A stretch of DNA of 64,000 bases from Dongia_A sp039808885 (GTDB lineage: Bacteria; Pseudomonadota; Alphaproteobacteria; Dongiales; Dongiaceae), in contig JBDHTX010000020.1 in assembly GCA_039808885.1 (NCBI GenBank), positions 14,992-78,991 of the forward strand, written 5' to 3'. Below are positions 1 to 8,500 of this stretch, in pieces; the stretch's first letter is position 1; every line of letters begins with the position of its first letter. The translations under genes and the position numbers were made by a program. Under the pieces are notes generated by a model, which was not told the DNA's origin, made no database searches, and was given only the letters and a program-made list of their open reading frames with translations.

Positions 1-393
1 GCTCGCCTTCAGCAGGTTGCGGCCGATGGCAGCGCCATCATTGGCGGTCATGTGCTCGACGCCGATGACCAGCACGATGCGCGCCTGCTTCGCGGCGATC
101 TGGATCATGCCCTGGTGCACGGCGGCGCTGCCGGTGGCGCAGGCATTCTCCACCCGCGTCGCCGGCTTGAAGCGCAGCGCGGGGTCGATGCCGAAGCTGA
201 GCGAAGACGGAAAATCCTGGGGCGAGAAGCCGGCGTTGAAATGGCCGACGAAAATCGCGTCGACATCGGCGGGGGCGACGCCGGCATGCCTGAGCGCGGC
301 GGCGCCCGCCTCGACCATCATGCTCTCGATGTCCTTGTCGGCATGCTTGCCGAAGGGCAGATGCGACCAGCCGATGATGCTTGATCCGGTCAT
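1..393 (-). CDS. Thiolase family protein (acetyl-CoA acetyltransferase type), 3' end outside window
   Basis: Only the first 131 codons are present; the reading frame is still open at base 1. The N-terminal half of a thiolase fold is recognisable: it starts MTGSSIIGW, and near residue 87 the motif ENACATGSAAVHQG carries the nucleophilic cysteine that takes the acyl group in thiolases. The GVEHMT segment further on is also typical of the SCP2/acetyl-CoA acetyltransferase subgroup, which acts in the cytoplasm on acyl-CoAs. The ATG at 393 overlaps the TGA of the upstream amidohydrolase gene by four bases, so the two are translationally coupled. The exact substrate cannot be inferred, because the C-terminal Cys/His motifs are missing from view. 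Confidence 0.85.
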   Translation of the reverse strand, partial: MTGSSIIGWSHLPFGKHADKDIESMMVEAGAAALRHAGVAPADVDAIFVGHFNAGFSPQDFPSSLSFGIDPALRFKPATRVENACATGSAAVHQGMIQIAAKQARIVLVIGVEHMTANDGAAIGRNLLKAS

Positions 394-1739
394 GCTGACG
401 CCTCCCGCTGCAGGGTCTCCTGGAACCGCACCGGCGCGCCGAGCGGCGCCCCGATCAATTCGTCCTCGCGCATCACGATGTTGCCGCGCACGACGGTGGC
501 GACGGGCCAGCCGGTCACCGGCATGCCGTCGAAAGGCGTCCAGCCGCTCTTGGTCTTCATCATCGCGTTGGTGATGGTGCGCTTCGCCTTCAGATCCACC
601 ACGGTGAAATCCGCGTCATAGCCGAGGGCGATGCGGCCCTTGCCGGCTATGTTGTAGATGCGCGCGGGCCCGGCGCTGGTCAAGTCGATGAAGCGCTGCA
701 AGGTGAGGCGCCCGGCATTCACATGGTCCAGCATGACCGGCACCAGGGTCTGCACGCCCGGCATGCCCGACGGGCTCTGCGGATAGGGCCGCGCCTTTTC
801 CTCCAAAGTATGCGGCGCGTGGTCGGTGCCGATGACATCGATCACGCCGCTGCGCAGGGCCGCCCACAGGCCGTCGCGATGACGGGCGTCGCGCACCGGC
901 GGGTTCATCTGCGCCAGGGTGCCGAGACGCTGGTAGCAATCCGGCGCCGCCAGGGTCAGGTGATTGACCAGGACCTCGACGGTGGCGATATCCTTGTTCG
1001 CCGCCAGGATGTCCATCTCCTCGGCGGTCGAGACATGCAGCACATGCACCCGTCGCCCCGCCCGACGCGCCAGCCGCAGCAGCCGCGTGGTGGCCTTGAT
1101 CGCGGTTTCCTCGTCGCGCCACACCGGATGCATGGAGGGATCGGCGCCGTTCTTCACCAGCGCCAGACGCTCGCGCAGGCGCGGCTCGTCCTCCGCGTGG
1201 ATGGCGACGCGGCGGCGGCCGTGCCGCAGGACCGCCTCGAGGTGATCGTCATCCGCGACCAGGAGCGAGCCGGTGGAGGAGCCCATGAACACCTTCACCC
1301 CGGCGCAGCCCGGCAACAGCTCCAGCGCCGCGAGTTCCGCCGCGTTGTCGTCGGTGGCGCCGATGAAAAAGGCGTGGTCGACCCAGGCGCGGCCCTTGGC
1401 GCGCTTCAGCTTGTCGTTGAGCGCGGCTTCGGTGAGCGTGTTGGGGTTGGTGTTGGGCATCTCGAAGAAGGCGGTGACGCCGCCCATCGCGGCGCCGGCG
1501 GAGCCGGAGGCGAGATCCTCCTTGTGGTCGAGGCCGGGCTCGCGGAAATGCACCTGGGTGTCGATCACGCCGGGCAGGATGGTGAGCCCGGCACAATCCA
1601 TCCGCGCCGCCGCGGCCGCGGCGGTGAGGCTGCCGATCGCCCGGATGCGGCCGCCGGAGACGCCGACATCGCAGCTTTCCAGGCCGTTGGGCGTGGCGAC
1701 CGTGCCGCCCGCCAGGATCAGATCGAAGCCGCCAGCCAT
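390..1739 (-). CDS. Dihydroorotase-like cyclic amidohydrolase
   Basis: This is a 449-residue amidohydrolase of the dihydroorotase/allantoinase/hydantoinase group. Members hydrolyse or form cyclic amide bonds with a binuclear metal centre in a TIM barrel. Visible motifs are PGVIDTQVHFREPG (metal-binding HxH-type segment, here QVHFR), VKVFMGSSTG with the lysine expected to be carbamylated, AIHAEDE, HVLHVST, and GTDHAPHT with the catalytic aspartate. The frame extends eight codons further upstream to a TTG at 1763, but the ATG at 1739 starts the conserved domain directly and is preferred. The gene is coupled to the thiolase downstream, which suggests a degradative operon rather than pyrimidine synthesis. 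Whether it acts on dihydroorotate, allantoin or another cyclic amide is not decidable from sequence. Confidence 0.88.
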   Translation of the reverse strand: MAGGFDLILAGGTVATPNGLESCDVGVSGGRIRAIGSLTAAAAAARMDCAGLTILPGVIDTQVHFREPGLDHKEDLASGSAGAAMGGVTAFFEMPNTNPNTLTEAALNDKLKRAKGRAWVDHAFFIGATDDNAAELAALELLPGCAGVKVFMGSSTGSLLVADDDHLEAVLRHGRRRVAIHAEDEPRLRERLALVKNGADPSMHPVWRDEETAIKATTRLLRLARRAGRRVHVLHVSTAEEMDILAANKDIATVEVLVNHLTLAAPDCYQRLGTLAQMNPPVRDARHRDGLWAALRSGVIDVIGTDHAPHTLEEKARPYPQSPSGMPGVQTLVPVMLDHVNAGRLTLQRFIDLTSAGPARIYNIAGKGRIALGYDADFTVVDLKAKRTITNAMMKTKSGWTPFDGMPVTGWPVATVVRGNIVMREDELIGAPLGAPVRFQETLQREASA

Positions 1740-1898
1740 CGCCACCCTGCCGCCGGCCGCCAAGCCGGAAATTGAGGATTTCCGCCCTGTTTAGAGGCTC
1801 GGGGCTGGCGGCGCAAGGTGCCCGGCGGACCCTGCAAATTCGTGACGGCAGGCCCCATCTTGCGCTAGGATGGCCGTTCTTTACGGAGGCATCGGTCG

Positions 1899-2108
1899 GT
1901 GACGGTCATTATCGGGACGAATGAGCTGCGGGCGAAGCTCGAAGAGCTGCGCAGCGAGCATCGTGACCTCGACGAAGTCATTCAGCGCATGGCCGAAACC
2001 GCCCCCTTCAACCAGCTGCAGATCCAGCGGCTGAAGAAGCGCAAGCTGGCGCTGAAGGATCAGATCATCAAGCTGGAAAGCAAGCTGCTGCCCGACATCA
2101 TCGCCTGA
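1899..2108 (+). CDS. DUF465 (YdcH-like) small coiled-coil protein
   Basis: This 69-residue protein is almost wholly helical and charged. Its end, LKKRKLALKDQIIKLESKLL, is the typical C-terminal half of DUF465 proteins, which are common in Alphaproteobacteria and have no firm function. It starts with GTG at 1899, supported by the Shine-Dalgarno-like ACGGAGGC at 1883-1890. It stands alone on the plus strand between two minus-strand genes. It is cytoplasmic, with no signal peptide. Confidence 0.85.
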   Translation: MTVIIGTNELRAKLEELRSEHRDLDEVIQRMAETAPFNQLQIQRLKKRKLALKDQIIKLESKLLPDIIA

Positions 2109-2127
2109 GGGCGATGGCAGGCCAGCC

Positions 2128-2598
2128 TTATGGCGTCGATTGCTGCGCCAGGACGCGGCTGTCCTGCAAATCCTCGATTGCCAGGCACTGGGTGACGAGC
2201 ACGCCGTCCTCCGACAGCGGCAGGATGGCGTTCTCCAAGGCCCAGACGCTGCCATCGGGACCGCGCCAGGTGGTTGAACGGAAGGTCGGCACCCGCAGCT
2301 CCGTCGCCCGCCGGTACAGTGCCAGGATCTCGTCCGGCTTGGAGAACCTGACTTCGTCGAGATAGAGGCCGGTGAAATCGCGGCCGACATACTCGACCAT
2401 CTTGGTGCCCACCAAGCGATAGCGCACCCGGAACGGATCGTACTCAATGTCGACCAGGGCGACATGCGGCAGCAGAGATGCGATCTCGGCGGGGTCGATA
2501 TCGGCGCGGCCCGGCATGATGCGGCCGCGGCAGCGGCTGAGCCAGTACTCGTGCAGTTCGGTGATGGTCGGCAAATGCCGGGCTGCGTTCAAATACAT
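2128..2598 (-). CDS. PAS_5-type PAS domain protein
   Basis: This 156-residue single-domain protein matches the layout of PAS_5 proteins, which are abundant in Rhodospirillales. It has a helical start (TITELHEYWLSRCRG), then LLPHVALVDIEYDPFRVRYRLVGT, then LPLSEDGVLVTQCLAIED. Such proteins are assumed to be cytoplasmic sensors or adaptors; ligand and partner are unknown. The frame is open up to a TTG at 2634, but the ATG at 2598 (MYLNAARHLP) is the likelier start. A paralogue with the same order of motifs lies at 14083-14601. The convergent neighbour is the DUF465 gene; the diguanylate cyclase gene lies 51 bases upstream on the same strand. Confidence 0.8.
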   Translation of the reverse strand: MYLNAARHLPTITELHEYWLSRCRGRIMPGRADIDPAEIASLLPHVALVDIEYDPFRVRYRLVGTKMVEYVGRDFTGLYLDEVRFSKPDEILALYRRATELRVPTFRSTTWRGPDGSVWALENAILPLSEDGVLVTQCLAIEDLQDSRVLAQQSTP

Positions 2599-2649
2599 TC
2601 TGGCTCTATCGGCTCTGTCCGCTCGGCGGTCCAAGCCTTGCCGGCAGGA

Positions 2650-3432
2650 TCAGGTTTCCGAATCCTGCTTCTGCTTGCCCAGTTCCGCATAATAACGTCG
2701 TTTCTCATCATACATGTCCGCATCGGCGCGGCTCAACGCCTCATCGGCGTTCTGGCGGCCGGAAAACTGATGAATGCCCACCGCGCAGGACAGGCTCAGG
2801 GTCTCGCCCTGCCAGACCAGCGGCTGGGTGGTGACGACCTCGACCAGGGACGCCGCCTTGTCGCGGGCCTGGGCCTCGTCGGCCTGGGCCAGGATGACGC
2901 CGAATTCGTCGCCGCCGAGCCGTCCGACCACGTCGGAATCGCGCACATTGGCGACCAGGAGCGCCGCGAAATGGCGCAACGCCTCGTCGCCGGCGGGATG
3001 GCCGAAGCGGTCGTTGATCTCCTTCATCCCGTTGAGGTCGAAATAGAGCACGCTGCCGGCGGTGCCGTAGCGCTCGGAATAGGAGATCAGCCGGGTCAAT
3101 TCGCGGACGAAGGCGCGCCGATTGGCGATGGGGAGCATCGAATCCTCATCGGCCATGCGCTCCAGATGCGTGATGCGCCGGCGGGTGAGGTCCAGTTCCT
3201 GGCGCAGCCGCGAGACCTCCTCCAGCAGCGCCTGCAGCGCGGCGCGGACATTAGGAGAAAGCTCTGTTTCGCTGAGCCCGAGAAACGATGCCTGGTCCGA
3301 GGGGGCGGCGACGCTGGCGGCATTGGTGGCGGAGGTGGCGCTGGCGCCTTCCGCGGCGCGTGCGCGGCTCACCGACTTGGCGGTGGCGACCCGTGCGGTC
3401 GATCCGGGCGGCACGTTGTTGCGGATTCTCAT
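2650..3432 (-). CDS. GGDEF-domain diguanylate cyclase
   Basis: This 260-residue protein is predicted to make cyclic di-GMP from two GTP. Residues 1-60 are Ala/Ser-rich and low in complexity, residues 62-92 form a probable coiled coil, and the GGDEF domain follows. The catalytic GGDEF is intact at about 173-177. An RxxD inhibitory site (RDSD, about 164-167) sits five residues before it, so product feedback is expected. The phosphate-binding segment before the domain (DEDSMLPIANRRAF) departs from the usual D-LTGL-NRR form. No membrane segment or signal peptide is seen. It reads away from purE, and the space between them holds the purE promoter. Confidence 0.92.
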   Translation of the reverse strand: MRIRNNVPPGSTARVATAKSVSRARAAEGASATSATNAASVAAPSDQASFLGLSETELSPNVRAALQALLEEVSRLRQELDLTRRRITHLERMADEDSMLPIANRRAFVRELTRLISYSERYGTAGSVLYFDLNGMKEINDRFGHPAGDEALRHFAALLVANVRDSDVVGRLGGDEFGVILAQADEAQARDKAASLVEVVTTQPLVWQGETLSLSCAVGIHQFSGRQNADEALSRADADMYDEKRRYYAELGKQKQDSET

Positions 3433-3574
3433 CAGCGCAGTTTCCTGGAAGCCCTTCCGGCCCGAGTCCCGTGGCCCGCCGGCCGCCGTGAGAGATAAGG
3501 CGAATACGCGGTCGGATGCTAGGCCAGGCTGGTTAATACGGCCTTAAGCAAGCTCGGACGCCGGGCCCATGTTC

Positions 3575-3614
3575 GCGCAATGTTCATTGCGCTTGGGTCG
3601 CGGGCACCTATAAT
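3575..3614 (+). promoter_or_regulatory. purE promoter with an overlapping 18-bp palindrome
   Basis: A perfect inverted repeat GCGCAATG-TT-CATTGCGC occupies 3575-3592. Its right arm contains TTGCGC (3587-3592), a possible -35. Sixteen bases on lies a perfect TATAAT at 3609-3614. A protein bound to the dyad would block the -35 region, so this looks like a repressor operator. No regulator is assigned. Confidence 0.6.
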
Positions 3615-3644
3615 GCCGCCTCTTTCGGGACGGGGGTCCGACGC

Positions 3645-4145
3645 ATGTCCAAGCGCAAACGCGCGCCGCTGATCGGGGTCATCATGGGCAGCCAGTCCGA
3701 CTGGGCCACCATGCGGCATGCCGTTGAAATCCTGGAGCATTTCGGAATCCCGCACGAAGTCCGCATCGTCTCCGCCCATCGCACGCCGAAGCGCCTGGTG
3801 GCCTATGCCGAAGGCGCGCGCGAGCGCGGCCTGAAGGTCATCATCGCCGGCGCCGGCGGGGCGGCGCATTTGCCCGGCATGGCGGCCTCCATGACCTCCC
3901 TGCCCGTCCTTGGCGTGCCGGTCGAATCGCAGGCGTTGAAGGGCCAGGACAGCCTGCTCTCGATCGTGCAGATGCCGGCCGGCATCCCGGTCGGCACGCT
4001 GGCCATCGGCAAGGCCGGCGCCACCAATGCCGGGCTGCTCGCCGCGGCGATCCTGGCGCTCGCCGATCCGGAACTGAGCCGGAAGCTGGACGACCACCGG
4101 CGCAAGCAGACCGAGGCCGTGGCCGAGGCGCCGACCCGGGATTAG
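3645..4145 (+). CDS. purE: 5-(carboxyamino)imidazole ribonucleotide mutase PurE
   Basis: This 166-residue protein is of normal length for class I PurE. The enzyme moves the carboxyl group of N5-CAIR to C4 to give CAIR in de novo purine synthesis. Hallmarks are GVIMGSQSDWATM near the N-terminus, RIVSAHRTPKR with the catalytic histidine, the GAGGAAHLPGM loop, and the LLSIVQMPAGIPVGT segment. purK follows after 27 bases, as expected for the N5-CAIR branch, in which PurK supplies the PurE substrate. The gene is preceded by a strong -10 and a palindrome at 3575-3614. Confidence 0.98.
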   Translation: MSKRKRAPLIGVIMGSQSDWATMRHAVEILEHFGIPHEVRIVSAHRTPKRLVAYAEGARERGLKVIIAGAGGAAHLPGMAASMTSLPVLGVPVESQALKGQDSLLSIVQMPAGIPVGTLAIGKAGATNAGLLAAAILALADPELSRKLDDHRRKQTEAVAEAPTRD

Positions 4146-4172
4146 AACAATGAAACAGGAACTGGACGCGGC

Positions 4173-5264
4173 ATGAGCGCGGATCAAGGCCAGATCATTC
4201 CACCGGGCGGAACCATCGGCATCCTGGGCGGCGGGCAGCTTGGCCGCATGGCGGCGATGGCGGCCGCGCGGCTCGGCTATCGCTGCCACATCTATTGCCC
4301 CGACCAGGGCGCGCCCGCCGCCGACGTTTCCGCCGCCACGACCGTCGCCGCCTATGACGACATCGCCGCCCTGGAGGCTTTTGCCCGCAAGGTCGACGTG
4401 GTCACCTTCGAGTTCGAGAATGTGCCTTCCGCGGCGACCGAGGCCCTGGCGGCCCTGAAGCCGACGCGGCCCAATCCGCGCGTGCTGCACCTGACCCAGC
4501 AGCGGCTGCGGGAAAAGAACTTCCTCACCTCGATCAACGTGCCGACCACGCGCTACCTCGAGGTCGCGCACAAGGAGGCCCTGCCCCAGGCGGTGCAGGC
4601 GCTGGGCCGGCCCTGCGTGCTGAAATCGGCCAGCTTCGGCTATGACGGCAAGGGTCAGGTGCGCATCGACCCGGAAACCGACCTCGGCCCGGTCTGGGCG
4701 ACCATGGGCGGCAGCCTGGCGATCCTCGAGGCCTTCGTCGATTTCCAGCGCGAGATCTCGGTGGTGATCGCGCGCGGCATCGACGGCGCCATGGAGCTCT
4801 ATGTCCCGGTCGAGAACCAGCACCGTCACCACATCCTGGACACCACCATCGCTCCGGCCCGGATCAATGCCGCCACGGCGCAGAAGGCCGAGGCCATCGC
4901 CCGCCACATCGCCCAGGAGATCAAGCTGGTCGGGCTTCTGGGTGTCGAGATGTTCGTGACCAAATCCGGCGACGTGCTGGTGAACGAGCTGGCGCCGCGG
5001 CCGCACAATTCCGGCCACTGGACCATCGACGCCTGCGTCACCAGCCAGTTCGAGCAGTTCATCCGCGCGGTCTGCGGCCTGCCCCTGGGCTCGCCGGAAC
5101 GGCATTCCGATGCGGTGATGAAGAACCTCCTTGGCGACGACGTCGCCAACTGGAAGCAGATCCTGAGCGAACCCGGCGCCAAGCTGCACCTCTACGGCAA
5201 GACCGAGGCCCGGCCGGGGCGCAAGATGGGGCACGTGACGCGACTCTCGAATAAGTCGAGTTAA
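4173..5264 (+). CDS. purK: 5-(carboxyamino)imidazole ribonucleotide synthase PurK
   Basis: This 363-residue ATP-grasp enzyme carboxylates AIR to N5-CAIR using ATP and bicarbonate. The N-terminal motif GILGGGQLGRM is the PurK signature. VLKSASFGYDGKGQ is the ATP-binding loop, and VNELAPRPHNSGHWTIDAC, near the C-terminus, is the metal/ATP-binding end of the ATP-grasp fold. The length is normal. It forms a two-gene operon with purE. About 200 bases without a gene follow before the chemotaxis receptor. Confidence 0.98.
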   Translation: MSADQGQIIPPGGTIGILGGGQLGRMAAMAAARLGYRCHIYCPDQGAPAADVSAATTVAAYDDIAALEAFARKVDVVTFEFENVPSAATEALAALKPTRPNPRVLHLTQQRLREKNFLTSINVPTTRYLEVAHKEALPQAVQALGRPCVLKSASFGYDGKGQVRIDPETDLGPVWATMGGSLAILEAFVDFQREISVVIARGIDGAMELYVPVENQHRHHILDTTIAPARINAATAQKAEAIARHIAQEIKLVGLLGVEMFVTKSGDVLVNELAPRPHNSGHWTIDACVTSQFEQFIRAVCGLPLGSPERHSDAVMKNLLGDDVANWKQILSEPGAKLHLYGKTEARPGRKMGHVTRLSNKSS

Positions 5265-5466
5265 TCCTCCGGCGGCGTCGATAAGTCAGCGAAAATTCCC
5301 CTGCGATAGATGCCGGCGGCTACAACTTTCGATATAGCTGCCCTTCATTCTGTTTTCATTTCTCGCCGTTAGGGTCAGGCCCAACGATAGCGAGATTGCC
5401 TGGCCTCACGCGACCAGTGACGGCCGAGGCAGCGGTGCCATCGCGACCCGATCGCTGGAGGATAAG

Positions 5467-7533
5467 TTGGCATACGTCGACGCGACATCTCTGCTGGGCG
5501 CCGCCCCGGAAGGCCGGCCCGGCTGGTTCCGCAACCTGCGCATCGGCGGCAAGATGGCGACCGGCTTCGGCCTCGCCATGCTGATCCTGGCGATTGTCGG
5601 CGGCATCTCCTATCTCGGATCATCGAAGACGGCGGGCTACTTCGGCAGCTATTCGAGCCAGGCGAGCCTCGCCATCGACGCGATCTCGATCGAGCGCGAC
5701 ATGACGGAAATGATGCGCGACGTCGAGACTTTCACGCAGACCGCCAATCCACAGGGCGCCGCGAACGCGCAGGCCCGCGAGGCCGAGATCCAGAAGGAGA
5801 TCGCCGACGCCACCGCGCTGTCGAATGACGATGCCGAGCGCGCCGATCTCAGCAGCCTGTCCGCCGACCTCGGCAAGTTCATCGACGGGTTGCGCGACGT
5901 GGCGGACATGGAGCAGCGGCGCGAGCAGATCGCGAGCGGCACGCTCGACGTCCTCGGCCCCAAGCTGACCCAGAATCTCGAAGCGGTGGCCAAGTCCGCC
6001 GCGCAATCCGGCGACGCCGACGCCGCCTATGTCGCCGCCACCGCGCTCAGCGAGGCGCTGAAGGCGCGGCTCTACGCCAACCTCATGCTCCAGCGCCACG
6101 AGACGGCGGATGCCGGCGCTGCGGATGCGACTTTCAAGTCCTTGGGCGACCTCGCCGCCCGGCTCGAAGCGAAATCCTCCAGCGCGGCGTACCGCGCGCA
6201 ATTGACCGATGCCCTCGCGCTGCTCAAGCAGTACGAGGACGCCTTCCACCAGGGCGAGGCTCTCGACCAGGAACTGGCAAGCGCGGTGAAGGACCGCATC
6301 GACGCCATCGGCTCCGCCGCCCTGCAATCCGCCGCCGAGCTTGCCGGCAATGCGGAGGAAGAGGAAAGCAAGGTCTACGTGACGGCCGAGCGCGTCATCA
6401 GCCTCAGCGAGCTGACCACGGCCGCCCTGAGCCTCGCCGGCCTGCTGATCGCCGTGGCGCTCGCCTGGCTGATCGGCCGCGCCATTTCCCGGCCGGTGGT
6501 CTCGCTGTCCTCGGCGATGCAGCACCTGGCGGGCGGCGAGAAGGCCATCGCCATTCCGAGCACCGCGCAGAAGGACGAGCTCGGCGACATGGCGCGCTCG
6601 GTCCTGGTGTTCAAGGAGAGCATGATCGAGGCGGAACGGTTGCGCCTCGAGCAGGAGCAGGCCAAGATCCGCGCCGCGGAAGAACGCCGCAAGGCCATGC
6701 TGGACCTGGCGGACAAGTTCGAGGCCAGCGTCGGCGGCGTTGTCGACGCCGTGAACGCGGCCGCGACCGAGCTGCAGGCCACGGCCGAATCCCTGGCCGC
6801 GGCGACCGAGGAGACCTCGCGCCAATCCATCGCCGTCGCCTCGGCGGCCGCGGAAATGGACCAGAACGTCCAGACCGTCGCCGCCGCGACCGAGGAGCTG
6901 ACCACCTCGATCGGTGAGATCGGCGGCCAGATCGCGGAATCGAGCCGCATCGTCGGCGCCGCGGTCAGCCAGGCGGACGACACCAACAACAAGGTGCGCA
7001 CCCTGGCGGATGCCGCCCAGAAGATCGGCGAGGTGGTGACCCTCATCAACGAGATCGCCGGCCAGACCAATCTGCTGGCGCTCAACGCCACCATCGAGGC
7101 CGCCCGCGCCGGCGAAGCCGGCAAGGGTTTCGCCGTGGTCGCCTCGGAGGTGAAGACGCTGGCGACGCAGACCGCCAACGCCACCGACCAGATCGCCGGA
7201 CAGGTGCGCGCGATCCAGGACGCCACCAGCGTCTCCGCCCAGGCCATCGGCGCCATCACCCAGACCATCGGGCGGGTCAATGAAATCTCCACCGCCATCG
7301 CCTCGGCGGTCGAGGAACAGGGCGCCGCGACGCAGGAAATCTCGCGCAACGTCCAGGGCGCGTCGACCGCGACGTCGGAGGTGTCCTCCAACATCACCGG
7401 CGTGACCGACGCCGCCCAGCACACCAGCGCCGGAGCGAGCAACGTGCTGGCCGCCGCCGCCGAGCTGGCGCGCAACGGCTCCCGCCTGCACCAGGAGGTC
7501 GCGTCTTTCCTGCAGACCGTGCGCAGCGCCTGA
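5467..7533 (+). CDS. Methyl-accepting chemotaxis protein
   Basis: This 688-residue receptor has TM1 at about 31-52, a helical periplasmic sensor region to about 314, TM2 at about 315-337, a HAMP domain, and then a long cytoplasmic signalling coiled coil. The conserved CheA/CheW-binding tip is present (EIAGQTNLLALNATIEAARA, about 528-547, followed by GEAGKGFAVVA). The start is an unusual TTG at 5467, chosen because GGAGG lies at 5457-5461, five bases upstream, and no ATG fits the membrane topology better. No C-terminal CheR/CheB-binding pentapeptide is seen. The ligand is unknown. No other chemotaxis gene is in the window, so it is an orphan receptor. Confidence 0.95.
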   Translation: MAYVDATSLLGAAPEGRPGWFRNLRIGGKMATGFGLAMLILAIVGGISYLGSSKTAGYFGSYSSQASLAIDAISIERDMTEMMRDVETFTQTANPQGAANAQAREAEIQKEIADATALSNDDAERADLSSLSADLGKFIDGLRDVADMEQRREQIASGTLDVLGPKLTQNLEAVAKSAAQSGDADAAYVAATALSEALKARLYANLMLQRHETADAGAADATFKSLGDLAARLEAKSSSAAYRAQLTDALALLKQYEDAFHQGEALDQELASAVKDRIDAIGSAALQSAAELAGNAEEEESKVYVTAERVISLSELTTAALSLAGLLIAVALAWLIGRAISRPVVSLSSAMQHLAGGEKAIAIPSTAQKDELGDMARSVLVFKESMIEAERLRLEQEQAKIRAAEERRKAMLDLADKFEASVGGVVDAVNAAATELQATAESLAAATEETSRQSIAVASAAAEMDQNVQTVAAATEELTTSIGEIGGQIAESSRIVGAAVSQADDTNNKVRTLADAAQKIGEVVTLINEIAGQTNLLALNATIEAARAGEAGKGFAVVASEVKTLATQTANATDQIAGQVRAIQDATSVSAQAIGAITQTIGRVNEISTAIASAVEEQGAATQEISRNVQGASTATSEVSSNITGVTDAAQHTSAGASNVLAAAAELARNGSRLHQEVASFLQTVRSA

Positions 7534-7534
7534 A

Positions 7535-7568
7535 CGCGCCTCGGCGCGCTCGGGCGCACCTGGGCGCG
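7535..7568. repeat. Short GC-rich tandem repeat (about 3 x 10 bp)
   Basis: Units CGCGCCTCGG, CGCGCTCGGG and CGCACCTGGG follow directly on the receptor stop codon, before the end of the convergent ATP-grasp-like gene. It may be slippage in GC-rich spacer. The first unit can also fold on itself (GCGCCTCGGCGC), but no T-run follows, so it is not called a terminator. Confidence 0.5.
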
Positions 7569-7590
7569 CGCATCCGGCCTCGCCCGCGGC

Positions 7591-8496
7591 TCAGGCGAGA
7601 TAGGCGCCGAGTCCCTCCGCCAGCGCCGCGCAGATCGCGGTTTCGCGCGGCGGGGTCGGGAATATCCGGCCTTCATGCGGCGTGCTGTTGGCGTCGAGCA
7701 GGACCGGCGCGCCGTTTTCCATGATGAAGTCGAACTTGCCGTAGTCGAACTTCAGCTCGGCCCGGCGGCGGCGCAGGGCCTCCGGCACGTCCCCGTGAAG
7801 CGGCAGGCGCTCCACCGTGTTCGCGAGTTTCACCACCGGCTTGCGCCCGAGCATCGTCGACACGCAGTCCCGGTCGCCGAAGAAGTACCACTGGTTGATC
7901 GCATAGAGCGCGCCATGACGCTCCGTGTGCAGCGGCTGCACCACCAGGCCGGGCGCGCGCCAGACCCAATCCGGCACTCTGCTCTTGCTTTTCACGACCC
8001 GGTATCTGTTGCCTTTGAGCTGCCCGAACCAGCGCGGCGGCAGCCGTCGCTCCAGCCGCAGCCACATCCGCTTCAGGCTGCCGGCCTCGCGCCAGCGCCG
8101 GCGCGCTTCGGGCTTGCCGGCATGGTTGAGATCGGTCTTCACGATCACCGGGCCGTCATAGGCATCCTCGCGACCGACGAGGTCGGTGCAAACGCTCCGC
8201 TTCAGCGTGTCGGCGACCGCGCCGTTGATCGTGCGCGGATAGCGCGCGGCGAGCTCGAGATAGGGCTCCGGCGTCACCGTGTATCCGATATGCAGGATCG
8301 CCAGATCGGCCGGCGGCGGCGGGCCCAGGCCACGGTGCGGCAGGATGCGATGCCCGGCGGGCGTCCAGTGCTCCAGCGCGATGCGCGCCAGCGTCGTGCC
8401 GGGATCGAAGCCGAGATCGGCATGGGTCAGGACCGCGATCGCGATCCGTCGATCGATCGGGCGCGGCGCCGGAAACGGGCTGCCAGCACCCGCCAT
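7591..8496 (-). CDS. ATP-grasp-like protein of unknown substrate
   Basis: This is a 301-residue cytoplasmic protein. The C-terminal part reads LKFDYGKFDFIMENGAPVLL followed by DANSTPH, which fits the last strands of an ATP-grasp domain, where an acidic residue and an Asn bind Mg-ATP. PVIVKTDLNHAGKP, about a third in, is a plausible nucleotide-binding strand. The N-terminal third (IAIAVLTHADLGFDPGT) is unlike well-known members. ATP-grasp enzymes join a carboxylate to an amine or thiol, so a ligase role is inferred, with no substrate indicated. It ends only five bases from the putA stop side, on the same strand and downstream of it, so cotranscription with putA is possible. Weak similarity limits confidence. 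Confidence 0.6.
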   Translation of the reverse strand: MAGAGSPFPAPRPIDRRIAIAVLTHADLGFDPGTTLARIALEHWTPAGHRILPHRGLGPPPPADLAILHIGYTVTPEPYLELAARYPRTINGAVADTLKRSVCTDLVGREDAYDGPVIVKTDLNHAGKPEARRRWREAGSLKRMWLRLERRLPPRWFGQLKGNRYRVVKSKSRVPDWVWRAPGLVVQPLHTERHGALYAINQWYFFGDRDCVSTMLGRKPVVKLANTVERLPLHGDVPEALRRRRAELKFDYGKFDFIMENGAPVLLDANSTPHEGRIFPTPPRETAICAALAEGLGAYLA

Positions 8497-8500
8497 CCCG

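Noticed and set aside
7535..7568. GC-rich repeat after the chemotaxis receptor as a bidirectional terminator
   Set aside because: It can fold but is not followed by T residues on either strand.
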